In this document: one piece after another, positions 13,923 to 21,984 of the stretch
How the letters are laid out: every line of letters begins with the position of its first letter
Position numbering within the stretch: position 1 is the first letter of the stretch
From: an uncultured Faecalibacterium sp.
Lineage (GTDB): Bacteria > Bacillota > Clostridia > Oscillospirales > Ruminococcaceae
Length of the DNA: 38,879 bases
NCBI GenBank assembly: GCA_934513205.1
Contig: CAKSWU010000019.1
Span: forward strand, 1 to 38,879
Direction of reading: 5' to 3'
Translations under genes and position numbers: made by a program
The notes under the pieces: model-generated
The model's database searches: none
Seen by the model: only the letters and a program-made list of their open reading frames with translations
What the model was told of the DNA's origin: nothing

Positions 13923-14858
13923 ATGGTACAGGTAGACCTCATCACCGGCTTTCTGGGGGCGGGCAAGACCACCTTTCTGCGCCGGTATGTGCAGGCTCTG
14001 GTGGCGCAGGGCCACAACGTCTGCATTCTGGAAAACGATTTTGGCGCGGTGAACGTGGATGCCATGCTGGTGCAGGACCTGCTGGGCCCCCGGTGCGATG
14101 TGGAGACCATCAGCGGCGGGTGCGACTGCGACACCCATCAGCGCCGGATGCGCACCAAGCTCATTGCCATGGCGATGCGGGGGTTCGACCGGGTGGTGGT
14201 GGAGCCCAGCGGCATTTTTGACGTGGACGAGTTTTTTGATGTGCTGCGGGACGACCCGCTGGACCGCTGGTATCAGCTGGGCAGCGTCATTGCCATCGTG
14301 GACGCCATGCTGCCCGAAATGCTTTCCCCGCAGGCGGAATATCTGCTGGCTTCCGAGACCATGAACGCGGGCCGTGTGCTGCTGAGCCGGGTGCCGCAGG
14401 CGGGCCCCGACCGGTGCAGGGCTGTGTGCGCCCGGCTGGAACAGGCGCTGGAAGCCTGCCATTGCTCCCGCCGCTTTGCACCCGGGGAGGTCCTTGCAGC
14501 GGACTGGGACGCGCTGACCGATGCCGATTTTTCGCAGCTGGCGTCCTGCGGACACCGGCAGGCCAGCTGCGAAAAACTGCACTTTGATGCACACGAAGCC
14601 TTTGGCACCCTGTGCTTTCTGGAACGGAAGCAGACTCCGGAGCAGCTGTCTGCCGCCGCCGACCGCCTGTTTGCGGACCCCGCCTGCGGGCGGGTGCTGC
14701 GGGTGAAGGGCTTTGCCCCGGCAGCGGGCGGCTGGGTGGAGCTGAACGCCACCGCCGCAGGCAAAACGTTGGCTCCCATCCCGCAGGGGCAGGATGTGCT
14801 CATCGTCATTGGCGAGGGGCTGGACCGCACCGCCATCGAAGCCAGGCTCGGGGACTGA
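13923..14858 (+). CDS. CobW/HypB/UreG-type P-loop GTPase
   Basis: A 311-residue G3E-family GTPase. The P-loop GFLGAGKTT (9-17) and the ENDFGAVNVD motif (37-46) are clear, and a C-terminal CobW-type domain follows. The site of the CxCC metal motif reads GGCDCD (65-70), so the third cysteine is replaced by Asp. Family members act as metal chaperones for zinc or cobalt enzymes; the altered motif makes the metal uncertain. ATG 13923 lies 10 bases after AGGAGG, and a TTG two codons earlier (13917) is a possible alternative start. It is followed 49 bases later by an oxidoreductase gene, probably in one operon. Confidence 0.85.
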   Translation: MVQVDLITGFLGAGKTTFLRRYVQALVAQGHNVCILENDFGAVNVDAMLVQDLLGPRCDVETISGGCDCDTHQRRMRTKLIAMAMRGFDRVVVEPSGIFDVDEFFDVLRDDPLDRWYQLGSVIAIVDAMLPEMLSPQAEYLLASETMNAGRVLLSRVPQAGPDRCRAVCARLEQALEACHCSRRFAPGEVLAADWDALTDADFSQLASCGHRQASCEKLHFDAHEAFGTLCFLERKQTPEQLSAAADRLFADPACGRVLRVKGFAPAAGGWVELNATAAGKTLAPIPQGQDVLIVIGEGLDRTAIEARLGD

Positions 14859-14907
14859 GTTTTCCCCCGCGCAAAACGAAACTGTGGAAAAAGCAGGAGG
14901 TAATGTC

Positions 14908-16032
14908 ATGCAGCAGGTACGTACAGCCATCATCGGCACAGGAGTCATGGGGCGCAAGTACGCCCAAATGATCGCGGAGGGCAAGGCGGGCGAGCTGACC
15001 CTTGCGGCGGTGGTCTGCCGCCGCGCTGAGGCGCAGCAGTGGGCAAGGGACACCCTGCCGGACACGGTGCGGGTGTGCGCCAGCGCCGAGGAGCTGTACG
15101 CCCACGCGGCGGAATTTGACGCCGTGCTGGTGGTCACCCCCCACAAGACCCACCCGGAGCTGGTGATGCAGGCGTTCGCCCACGGCAAGCATGTTTTGTG
15201 CGACAAGCCCAGCGCGGACGCACTGGCCCCGGCGCTGGAGATGAACCGCGCCGCCGAGGAAAGCGACCGTGTGTTTGCCATGATGTTCCACCAGCGGATG
15301 TACCGCAGCCACCGCCGCCTGAAGCAGCTGGTCGGCTCCGGACAGCTGGGGCAGATCCGGCGCATCCAGCTGGAGAACAGCCGCTACTTCCGCACATGGA
15401 TGTACCACCGCTCCGGCAGCTGGCGTTCCAGCTGGGCGGGCGAGGGCGGCGGCGCACTGCTCAATCAGGGCCAGCACATTCTGGACCTGTGGCAGTGGTT
15501 GTTCGGCATGCCGGAAAGCATCTACGCCCTCATTCCCTACGGCAAGTATAACGATTTCATGGTGGACGACGAAGCCACCCTGCTCATGCAGTACCCGGAC
15601 GGCTGCACCGCCACCTTCATCCTGTCCACCGGCGAGGGCACCGGCACCGAGCGGCTGGAGGTCGTGGGCACCAGGGGAACCGCGCTGCTGGAAAACGGCA
15701 CCCTCACCCTGCACACCTACGCGCAGGACACCGAGACCTACCGCCGCACCGCAGACTGCACCGAGCGGCAGCAGTTTGTCCAGACCACCACGGTGGAGCA
15801 GTTCGGCCCCCAGACTGAGCCCTACCCGGAGATGCTGCAGAACTTTGCGGACGCCATCCTGCACGGCACGCCCCTGACCGCCCCCGGTGTGGAGGGAGTG
15901 AACGCGCTGGAGCTGACCGATGCCGCCTACCTGTCCGCATGGCTGGGGCAGAAGGTGACGCTGCCAATGGACCCGCAGCTGTTCCAGCAGCTGCTGCAAC
16001 AGCACATCGCGGAGGAGCAGGAAAATGGCTAA
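14908..16032 (+). CDS. Gfo/Idh/MocA family oxidoreductase
   Basis: A 374-residue NAD(P)-dependent sugar or inositol-type dehydrogenase. The N-terminal Rossmann domain has the nucleotide loop IIGTGVMG (8-15) and the CDKPSA segment (98-103) with the catalytic-site Lys. The C-terminal domain has NQGQHILDL with the usual His (H190). The substrate cannot be told from sequence. The start at ATG 14908 has AGGAGG upstream. Its last codons overlap the start of a second, collapsed oxidoreductase gene (ATGGCTAA), indicating an ancestral two-gene operon probably also including the CobW gene. Confidence 0.9.
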   Translation: MQQVRTAIIGTGVMGRKYAQMIAEGKAGELTLAAVVCRRAEAQQWARDTLPDTVRVCASAEELYAHAAEFDAVLVVTPHKTHPELVMQAFAHGKHVLCDKPSADALAPALEMNRAAEESDRVFAMMFHQRMYRSHRRLKQLVGSGQLGQIRRIQLENSRYFRTWMYHRSGSWRSSWAGEGGGALLNQGQHILDLWQWLFGMPESIYALIPYGKYNDFMVDDEATLLMQYPDGCTATFILSTGEGTGTERLEVVGTRGTALLENGTLTLHTYAQDTETYRRTADCTERQQFVQTTTVEQFGPQTEPYPEMLQNFADAILHGTPLTAPGVEGVNALELTDAAYLSAWLGQKVTLPMDPQLFQQLLQQHIAEEQENG

Positions 16033-16218
16033 GCTGCGGTTCGTGGTAGTGGGCTCCGGCTGGCGGTCGCTGTTTTACTGGCGGTGAACAAGGCTGCCAT
16101 CCCGCAGGTCTACCCGCTGGCGGATGCTCTGCAGGATGCCTATCTGAGCCTTTTGATGGAACAGGCTCTGCGGCAGCCCGTTGGTACCGCGCCGCAGCCG
16201 TGGAATGAAGAAGATTGA
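16025..16218 (+). pseudogene. Remnant of a second Gfo/Idh/MocA oxidoreductase gene
   Basis: The first 20 codons (MAKLRFVVVGSGWRSLFYWR, 16025-16084) are the start of a Rossmann-type oxidoreductase and then stop. Shifted by one frame, 16084-16218 encodes a plausible C-terminus of the same family (VYPLADALQDAYLSLLMEQA and a PW near the end). A middle section of some 260-300 codons appears to be missing, so an internal deletion joined the two ends. The start overlaps the preceding gene by 8 bases, typical of a once translationally coupled operon. The 20-residue leader could still be translated but cannot be functional. Confidence 0.75.
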
Positions 16219-16219
16219 A

Positions 16220-16270
16220 CGACCAGCGGCCTGTCCGGGATGCACTCCGGCGGGCCGCTGGTCGCGCTTT
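16220..16270 (+). terminator. Terminator after the oxidoreductase remnant
   Basis: CGACCAGCGGCC near 16220 pairs with GGCCGCTGGTCG ending at 16264 around a long GC-rich loop; CGCTTT follows. The T-tract is short, so strength is uncertain. Confidence 0.6.
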
Positions 16271-16309
16271 GTGAGAGCTGCACAAATTTGAAAGAGAATT
16301 TTTGTGAAC

Positions 16310-16356
16310 GAAAGTGCATGAAAATGACCGAAACTGATTGAACTTGACGGAATATC
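16310..16356 (+). promoter_or_regulatory. Phased GAANNTG repeats at the fru promoter, predicted DeoR-type operator
   Basis: Seven-base units GAAAGTG, GAAAATG, GAAACTG, GAACTTG and GAATATC start at 16310, 16320, 16330, 16340 and 16350, exactly 10 bp apart. A related GAAAGAG is at 16290. They cover the -35 and spacer of the promoter. Direct repeats on one helix face are typical of DeoR-family operators, so the adjacent regulator is the likely ligand. Confidence 0.65.
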
Positions 16357-16365
16357 TGGTATAAT
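16338..16365 (+). promoter_or_regulatory. Promoter of the fructose operon
   Basis: TTGAAC (16338-16343), 16-bp spacer, TATAAT (16360-16365). TTGACG at 16344 is only 10 bp from the -10 and so is not the -35. Confidence 0.75.
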
Positions 16366-16443
16366 AAAGATGCGAACCACCAAAATACTTCACAATCGGT
16401 CGCAAACCGTCAAATGAGAAGTGCTTCAACAGGAGGACCTGAG

Positions 16444-17199
16444 ATGCTGGCAGAAGAACGATTCGACCTGATCCTGAAACAGCTGGAGCGGCAGCGCACC
16501 GTCACCGTGCAGCAGCTGTGCGAGGTGCTGAACACCAGCGAGTCCACCATCCGGCGCGATTTGACCGAGCTGGACCGGCAGGGACGGCTGAACAAGGTGC
16601 ACGGCGGTGCCACCCTGCCGGACAGCCGTTTTCTGGCGGACGAGCCCACCATGGAAGCCAAGGAGACGCTGGCGGTGGAGCAGAAGCGCAGCATTGCGCA
16701 GGCGGCGGCGCAGCTCATCACCGCCGAGGACTTTGCGTTCATCGACGCCGGCACCACCACGCTGGAGCTGGTGCGGGCGCTGACCGGTCCGGCGCTGAAG
16801 GCCGGGTACGTCACCAACGGCGTGGCGCACGCCAGACTGCTGGCACAAAAGGGCTGCCGGGTGTATCTGCCCGGCGGGCTGCTGCGCCCGGAGACTGAGG
16901 CCATCGTGGGTGCGCCCACCGTGGGCGGCATCCAGCAGTACCGGTTCACAAAAGCCTTTATGGGGGCCAACGGTGTGGCGCTGGAAGCGGGCTTCACCAC
17001 CCCGGACCCGGAGGAAGCCGCCGTAAAGGCGGCGGCGGTGCGGCGCGCACGGGAGACGTGGTTTCTGGTGGACGACGAAAAGTTTTCCCGCATTTACCCG
17101 GCGGTCATCGCGGAGCTGCAGGACGGGGCCATCCTGACCAACCGCTGTCCCAATCCGAAATACAAACAATACACATTAGTAAAGGAGGCAGAAGCATGA
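16444..17199 (+). CDS. fruR: DeoR-family transcriptional regulator of the fructose operon
   Basis: A 251-residue regulator. The N-terminal DeoR helix-turn-helix (about 3-55) includes TVQQLCEVLNTSESTIRRDL and KVHGGA. The C-terminal sugar-phosphate-sensing domain has FIDAGTTTLELVRAL and the usual GANGVALEAGFTTPDPEEAAVK segment. In this context the effector is probably fructose 1-phosphate, which would release repression; that is inferred from family precedent. ATG 16444 follows AGGAGG. Its stop overlaps the fruK start by 4 bases (ATGA). The phased repeats just upstream are the likely binding site, giving autoregulation. Confidence 0.9.
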   Translation: MLAEERFDLILKQLERQRTVTVQQLCEVLNTSESTIRRDLTELDRQGRLNKVHGGATLPDSRFLADEPTMEAKETLAVEQKRSIAQAAAQLITAEDFAFIDAGTTTLELVRALTGPALKAGYVTNGVAHARLLAQKGCRVYLPGGLLRPETEAIVGAPTVGGIQQYRFTKAFMGANGVALEAGFTTPDPEEAAVKAAAVRRARETWFLVDDEKFSRIYPAVIAELQDGAILTNRCPNPKYKQYTLVKEAEA

Positions 17200-18101
17200 T
17201 CTATACCGTAACCTTCAACCCTGCCATCGACTATGTGGTGCGTCTGGACGCGCCGCTGGAGGTGGGACAGGTCAACCGCGCAGACGGCGAGGACTGCGTG
17301 CTGGGCGGCAAGGGCATCAACGTGTCCGGCGTGCTGGCGCAGCTGGGCTGCGAGAGCGTGGCGCTGGGATTTGTGGCCGGCGAGACCGGCGCGTGGCTGG
17401 AGCGGGGACTGGCGGCACAGGGGCTGAAAACCGATTTCGTGCATCTGGAAAACGGCATGACCCGCATCAACGTCAAGATCAAAGCCGGACAGGAGACCGA
17501 GCTGAACGGCGCAGGCCCTGCCATCCCGGAAAACGCTCTGCAGCAGCTGGAAGCACAGCTGGACAAGCTGACCGGGGACGACATCCTCATTCTGGCGGGC
17601 AGCATCCCCAACAGTCTGCCGCAGAGCGTGTACGAGCGGCTGCTGGCGCGGCTGCAGGGCAGGGGCGTGCGTGCGGTGGTGGATGCCACCCGCGAGCTGC
17701 TGGTGAACGTGCTGCCCTACCGCCCCTTCCTCATCAAGCCCAACAACCACGAGCTGGGCGAGATCGTGGGCAAGGTGCTGACCACTGACGCCGAGATCGT
17801 GGAAGCCGCCCGCACCCTGCAGGAAAAGGGTGCCCGCAACGTGCTGGTGAGCATGGCGGGGGACGGTGCTCTGCTGCTGGACGAGCAGGGACAGGTACAC
17901 CGCATCGGCTGCCCCAAGGGCAAGGTAGTCAACAGCGTGGGTGCAGGCGACAGCATGGTGGCCGGTTTTGTGGCTGGATATCTGCAAAGCCGCAGCTACG
18001 CACAGGCGCTGCGTCTGGGCACGGCCTGCGGCAGCGCAACGGCCTTCAGCCTTGGGCTTGCCACAAAGGAGAAGATCGACCAGCTGCTGGCGCAGCTTTA
18101 A
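17196..18101 (+). CDS. fruK: 1-phosphofructokinase
   Basis: A 301-residue PfkB-family kinase that converts fructose 1-phosphate and ATP to fructose 1,6-bisphosphate. It has the N-terminal MIYTVTFNPAIDYVV, the GGKGINVSGVL substrate motif, the IKPNNHELGE segment and the C-terminal PfkB signature VNSVGAGDSMVAGF with the catalytic Asp. It starts at 17196 as ATGA, overlapping the regulator stop, with AGGAGG upstream. It lies between regulator and transporter in a standard fru operon. Tagatose-6-phosphate kinase is the main alternative but the neighbours make FruK much more likely. Confidence 0.95.
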   Translation: MIYTVTFNPAIDYVVRLDAPLEVGQVNRADGEDCVLGGKGINVSGVLAQLGCESVALGFVAGETGAWLERGLAAQGLKTDFVHLENGMTRINVKIKAGQETELNGAGPAIPENALQQLEAQLDKLTGDDILILAGSIPNSLPQSVYERLLARLQGRGVRAVVDATRELLVNVLPYRPFLIKPNNHELGEIVGKVLTTDAEIVEAARTLQEKGARNVLVSMAGDGALLLDEQGQVHRIGCPKGKVVNSVGAGDSMVAGFVAGYLQSRSYAQALRLGTACGSATAFSLGLATKEKIDQLLAQL

Positions 18102-18126
18102 TGGATCACATGGAGGAGGAAAGTTT

Positions 18127-20052
18127 ATGCGAATCACCGAGTTATTTACCGATCGGTCCATTGCGCTGGACGAGGCGCTGCAGGACCGGGACCAGATTAT
18201 CGACCGTCTGGTGGAGCTGCAGGCTACCCATGGCAACATCACGGACAAGGACGCCTACAAAAAGGCGCTCTATGCCCGCGAGGACGAAGGCTCGACCTAT
18301 GTGGACAACGGCATCACGGTGCCTCACGCCAAGACCGATGTGGTCACCCGGCCCAGCCTTGCCGCCCTGCGGCTGGCAGCCCCGGTACAGTACAACACCG
18401 AGGATGACGGCACCACCGACCTGCTGTTTGCCATTGCCGCACCGGAAAACGGCAGCCTGCACGTGGACATGCTGGCCCGCATGATGCAGATGCTGATGAA
18501 CGAGGACTTTGTGGAAAAGCTCAAGTCCGCCAAGACCCCCAAGGAGTTTCTGGACTGCATCGACGCGCAGGAGGAGGCACAGTTTGGGGAAGAGAGCTTT
18601 ACCCAGCAGCCCATCCCGCAGGACGGCTACCGCATTCTGGCGGTGACCGCCTGCGTCAACGGCATCGCCCACACCTACATGGCTGCCGAGGCGCTGACCA
18701 AGGCCGGTGACAAGCTGGGCCTGCCCACCAAGGTGGAGACCAACGGCTCGGACGGTGCCAAGAACATCCTGACCCGGGAGGAGATCGCTGCCTGCGACGG
18801 TATCATTGTGGCAGCGGAGAAAAAGGTGGACACCGCCCGCTTTGACGGCAAGCCGGTGCTGTTCACCCGGGTGGATGACGGCATCCACAAGCCCGAGGAG
18901 CTGATCCGCAAGGTCGCCCGCGGCGAGGTTCCGGTGTTCCACGCCGAGGGCGGTGCCCCCGCCGAGGACGCTTCCACCAAGGACAGCTTTGGCCGCAGCC
19001 TGTACAAGAACCTGATGAACGGCGTTTCCCATATGCTGCCCTTCGTGGTGGGCGGCGGCATTATGATCGCGCTGGCCTTCCTGCTGGACGATTACAGCAT
19101 CAACCCCGCAAACTTCGGCATGAACACCCCCGTTGCCGCCTTCTTCAAGACGGTGGGCAGCGCCGCCTTCGGTTACATGCTGCCCATTCTGGCAGGCTTC
19201 ATCGCCATGTCCATCGCGGACCGTCCGGGTCTGGCCGTGGGCTTTGCGGGCGGCGTGCTTGCCATGAACGGCACCAACTTCACCGACCTTGCCGCAGGCA
19301 GCACCACCGGCATCTCCGGCGGCTTCCTCGCTGCGCTGCTGGCAGGCTTTGCGGCGGGCTACATCGTGCAGTTCCTGAAAAAGATCACCGAAAAGCTGCC
19401 CGCCAGCCTGAACGGCATCCGTCCCATGCTCATCTACCCGCTGGGCGGCATCCTGCTCGTGGGTGCCATGATGTGCGCCGTCAACCCGGTCATGGGCGTC
19501 ATCAACACCGCCATGACCGACTGGCTCAACGCCATGGGCGGCACCTCCAAGGTGCTGCTGGGCGCCATCGTAGCCGGCATGATGAGCGTGGACATGGGCG
19601 GTCCGGTCAACAAGGCAGCCTACGTCTTTGGCACCGCCGCGCTGGCTTCCGGCAACTACGGCGTCATGGCAGCCGTCATGGTGGGCGGCATGGTGCCTCC
19701 CATCGCCATCGCCCTGTCCACCACCTTCTGCCCCCGCAAGTGGACGGCGGAGGAGCGCCGCAACGGCATCGTGAACTACGTCATGGGCCTGTGCTTCGTG
19801 TCTGAGGGTGCCATCCCCTACGCCGCTGCCGACCCGCTGCGCGTGCTGCCCAGTTGCATCGTGGGCTCTGCACTGGCAGGGTCGCTGTCCATGGTCTTTG
19901 GCTGCGGTCTGCGGGCCCCTCACGGCGGCATCTTCGTGTTCCCGGTGGTGGACCACGCGGTGCTGTATTGTGTGGCACTGGCAGCGGGCAGCGTGGTGGG
20001 TGCAGTGATCCTGAGCCTTGTCAAAAAGACCCAGCCCGCCGAGGCAAAGTAA
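18127..20052 (+). CDS. fruA: Fructose-specific PTS transporter, fused EIIABC
   Basis: A 641-residue membrane permease that imports fructose as fructose 1-phosphate. Domain order is EIIA (1-145, phospho-His H67 in TVPHAKTD), EIIB (about 168-265, phospho-Cys C176 in VTACVNGIAHTYMAAE) and EIIC (about 300-635, about nine helices, with VSEGAIPYAAADP). The first codon at 18127 follows GGAGGA. It ends the fruR-fruK-fruA operon before a strong terminator. General PTS proteins (EI, HPr) are not in the window. Mannitol-type permeases differ in domain order, so the fructose call is firm. Confidence 0.95.
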   Translation: MRITELFTDRSIALDEALQDRDQIIDRLVELQATHGNITDKDAYKKALYAREDEGSTYVDNGITVPHAKTDVVTRPSLAALRLAAPVQYNTEDDGTTDLLFAIAAPENGSLHVDMLARMMQMLMNEDFVEKLKSAKTPKEFLDCIDAQEEAQFGEESFTQQPIPQDGYRILAVTACVNGIAHTYMAAEALTKAGDKLGLPTKVETNGSDGAKNILTREEIAACDGIIVAAEKKVDTARFDGKPVLFTRVDDGIHKPEELIRKVARGEVPVFHAEGGAPAEDASTKDSFGRSLYKNLMNGVSHMLPFVVGGGIMIALAFLLDDYSINPANFGMNTPVAAFFKTVGSAAFGYMLPILAGFIAMSIADRPGLAVGFAGGVLAMNGTNFTDLAAGSTTGISGGFLAALLAGFAAGYIVQFLKKITEKLPASLNGIRPMLIYPLGGILLVGAMMCAVNPVMGVINTAMTDWLNAMGGTSKVLLGAIVAGMMSVDMGGPVNKAAYVFGTAALASGNYGVMAAVMVGGMVPPIAIALSTTFCPRKWTAEERRNGIVNYVMGLCFVSEGAIPYAAADPLRVLPSCIVGSALAGSLSMVFGCGLRAPHGGIFVFPVVDHAVLYCVALAAGSVVGAVILSLVKKTQPAEAK

Positions 20053-20095
20053 CAAGCCATACTCTTTCTCCATTACGGATAAGTTCTCCATAAAC

Positions 20096-20138
20096 GCAAA
20101 GGGGACTGCCGCACACCGCGGCAGTCCCCTTTGCTCTT
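20096..20138 (+). terminator. Terminator of the fructose operon
   Basis: A perfect 17-bp stem (20096-20112 with 20118-20134), containing AAAGGGGACTGCC and its complement, followed by TCTTT. Confidence 0.88.
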
Positions 20139-20228
20139 TACGCAAGCACCATTTTCACAAAAAACAGAACAATGTACCGCGCAAAACGGCCCATCCTGCC
20201 GGAATTGCCGTCTGCGCCCGGTTTTGCA

Positions 20229-20257
20229 TTGCACCCCATCCCGGCCTGTGGTATACT
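20229..20257 (+). promoter_or_regulatory. Promoter of the DUF1846 gene
   Basis: TTGCAC (20229-20234), 17-bp spacer, TATACT (20252-20257), about 70 bases before the start. Confidence 0.78.
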
Positions 20258-20325
20258 TAGTTCCGTTATGGAAAAGCTCCGGTGCGGTGTGCCGGGACAC
20301 AGCAAAAAGGAAGAGGAAACGAACG

Positions 20326-21819
20326 ATGAAGATTGGATTTGACAACGACAAATACCTTTCGATGCAGTCCGAGCATATCCGCCAGCGCATCAAAAAGTTT
20401 GATAACAAGCTCTATCTGGAATTTGGCGGCAAGCTGTTCGACGACTACCATGCGTCCCGCGTGCTGCCGGGTTTCCAGCCCGATTCCAAGCTGCAGATGC
20501 TGCTGCAGCTGAAGGATCAGGCTGAGGTGGTCATCGTCATCAGCGCCGAGGACATCATCAGCAACAAGATCCGCGGCGACTACGGCATCACCTACGATCT
20601 GGATGTGCTGCGCCTGATCGACGCGTTTCAGGAAGTGGGGCTGTATGTGGGCAGCGTGTGCGTGACCAAGTACGCCCCGGCCCCGGAGGTGGAAGCCTTT
20701 GAAAAGCGGCTGAAAGATCTGGGCATCCGCACCTTCCGCCACTACAAGATCCCCGGCTACCCCAACGACGTGGCCCGCATCGTCAGCGACGAGGGTTACG
20801 GCAAAAACGACTACATCGAGACCGAGCGCCCGCTGGTGGTCATCACCGCCCCCGGCCCCGGCAGCGGCAAGATGGCCACCTGCCTGTCGCAGCTGTACCA
20901 CGAGTACAAGCGCGGCGTGAAGGCCGGCTACGCCAAGTTTGAGACCTTCCCCATCTGGAACATCCCCCTCAAGCACCCGGTGAATCTGGCCTATGAGGCC
21001 GCCACCGCCGACCTGAACGACGTGAACATGATCGACCCCTTCCATCTGGAAGCCTACGGCGTCACTACGGTCAACTACAACCGCGACATCGAGATCTTCC
21101 CGGTGGTCAACGCCATGTTCGAGCTGATCGCGGGCAAGAGCCCCTACAAGAGCCCCACGGACATGGGCGTGAACATGGCGGGCAACTGCATCGTGGATGA
21201 CGAGGTCTGCCGCGAGGCGTCCCGCAAAGAGATCCTGCGCCGGTACTACAAGTGCCTGTGCGAGCAGAAGATCACCGGTACCGTCAAGGAGACCGAGCGC
21301 TACAAGCTGGAGCTGCTGATGAATCAGGCCGATCTGGCAGTGGGCAGACGCGAGGTGGAAAAGCAGGCCCACGCCCGCAGCGAGAGCACCGGCGGCGCAC
21401 CGGCTGCCGCCATCGAGCTGGCGGACGGCACCGTGGTCACGGGCAAGACCGGCCCCCTGCTGGGCGCGGCTGCCAGTGCCCTGATGAACGCGCTGAAGGT
21501 GCTGGCGGGCATCCCGCAGGAGACCGACCTGGTCAGCGCGGCGTCCATCGAGCCCATCCAGACCCTCAAGACCAACTATCTGGGCGGCAAGAATCCCCGC
21601 CTGCACACTGACGAGATCCTGATTGCCCTGTCCAGCTCGGCGGCGTCCAACGAGCTGGCAGCCGCCGCCATGCACCAGTTGCCCAGCCTCAAGGGATGCG
21701 ATGTGCACTCCACCGTGCTGTTGTCCGGCGTGGACACCAGCACCCTGAACCGTCTGGGCATGTACCTGACCTGCGACCCCGTCTACGAGGAAGAGGACCG
21801 CAAGTACCACAAGCTGTAA
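20326..21819 (+). CDS. DUF1846 family protein
   Basis: A 497-residue soluble protein of the DUF1846 (UPF0371) family, whose biochemical role is not established to my knowledge. Recognisable family segments are the N-terminal MKIGFDNDKYLSMQSEHIRQ, EFGGKLFDDYHASRVLPGF, the VVITAPGPGSGKMATCLSQLYHEY loop (Gly-rich, P-loop-like), and the basic KTNYLGGKNPRLHTDE stretch near 415-430. Full-length and alone in its transcript, with GAGGAAAC before ATG 20326, its own promoter and a strong terminator. The Gly/Ser-rich loop hints at nucleotide or phosphate binding, which is speculative. Confidence 0.9.
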   Translation: MKIGFDNDKYLSMQSEHIRQRIKKFDNKLYLEFGGKLFDDYHASRVLPGFQPDSKLQMLLQLKDQAEVVIVISAEDIISNKIRGDYGITYDLDVLRLIDAFQEVGLYVGSVCVTKYAPAPEVEAFEKRLKDLGIRTFRHYKIPGYPNDVARIVSDEGYGKNDYIETERPLVVITAPGPGSGKMATCLSQLYHEYKRGVKAGYAKFETFPIWNIPLKHPVNLAYEAATADLNDVNMIDPFHLEAYGVTTVNYNRDIEIFPVVNAMFELIAGKSPYKSPTDMGVNMAGNCIVDDEVCREASRKEILRRYYKCLCEQKITGTVKETERYKLELLMNQADLAVGRREVEKQAHARSESTGGAPAAAIELADGTVVTGKTGPLLGAAASALMNALKVLAGIPQETDLVSAASIEPIQTLKTNYLGGKNPRLHTDEILIALSSSAASNELAAAAMHQLPSLKGCDVHSTVLLSGVDTSTLNRLGMYLTCDPVYEEEDRKYHKL

Positions 21820-21840
21820 GCGGAACAAACGCATCGACCC

Positions 21841-21884
21841 AAGCGGTCAGAGCCCTTTGCAAGGGGACTCTGACCGCTTTTTTG
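21841..21884 (+). terminator. Terminator of the DUF1846 gene
   Basis: AGCGGTCAGAG pairs with CTCTGACCGCT, with a further inner CCCTT/AAGGG stem, followed by six T. Confidence 0.9.
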
Positions 21885-21912
21885 CTTCGGCAACGAAAAA
21901 ACGGCGCAGAGG

Positions 21913-21941
21913 TTGTGTTTATTCCAATACTGTGGTAAACT
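21913..21941 (+). promoter_or_regulatory. Promoter of the NSS transporter gene
   Basis: TTGTGT (21913-21918), 17-bp spacer, TAAACT (21936-21941), about 44 bases before the start. Confidence 0.65.
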
Positions 21942-21984
21942 GAATCTGCTTGTGCGCAGGAAAACAAAAGAGGAGTGTGTTATT

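Noticed and set aside
16344..16365. TTGACG with TATAAT as the fru promoter
   Set aside because: The spacing is 10 bp, too short; TTGAAC at 16338 with a 16-bp spacer fits better.
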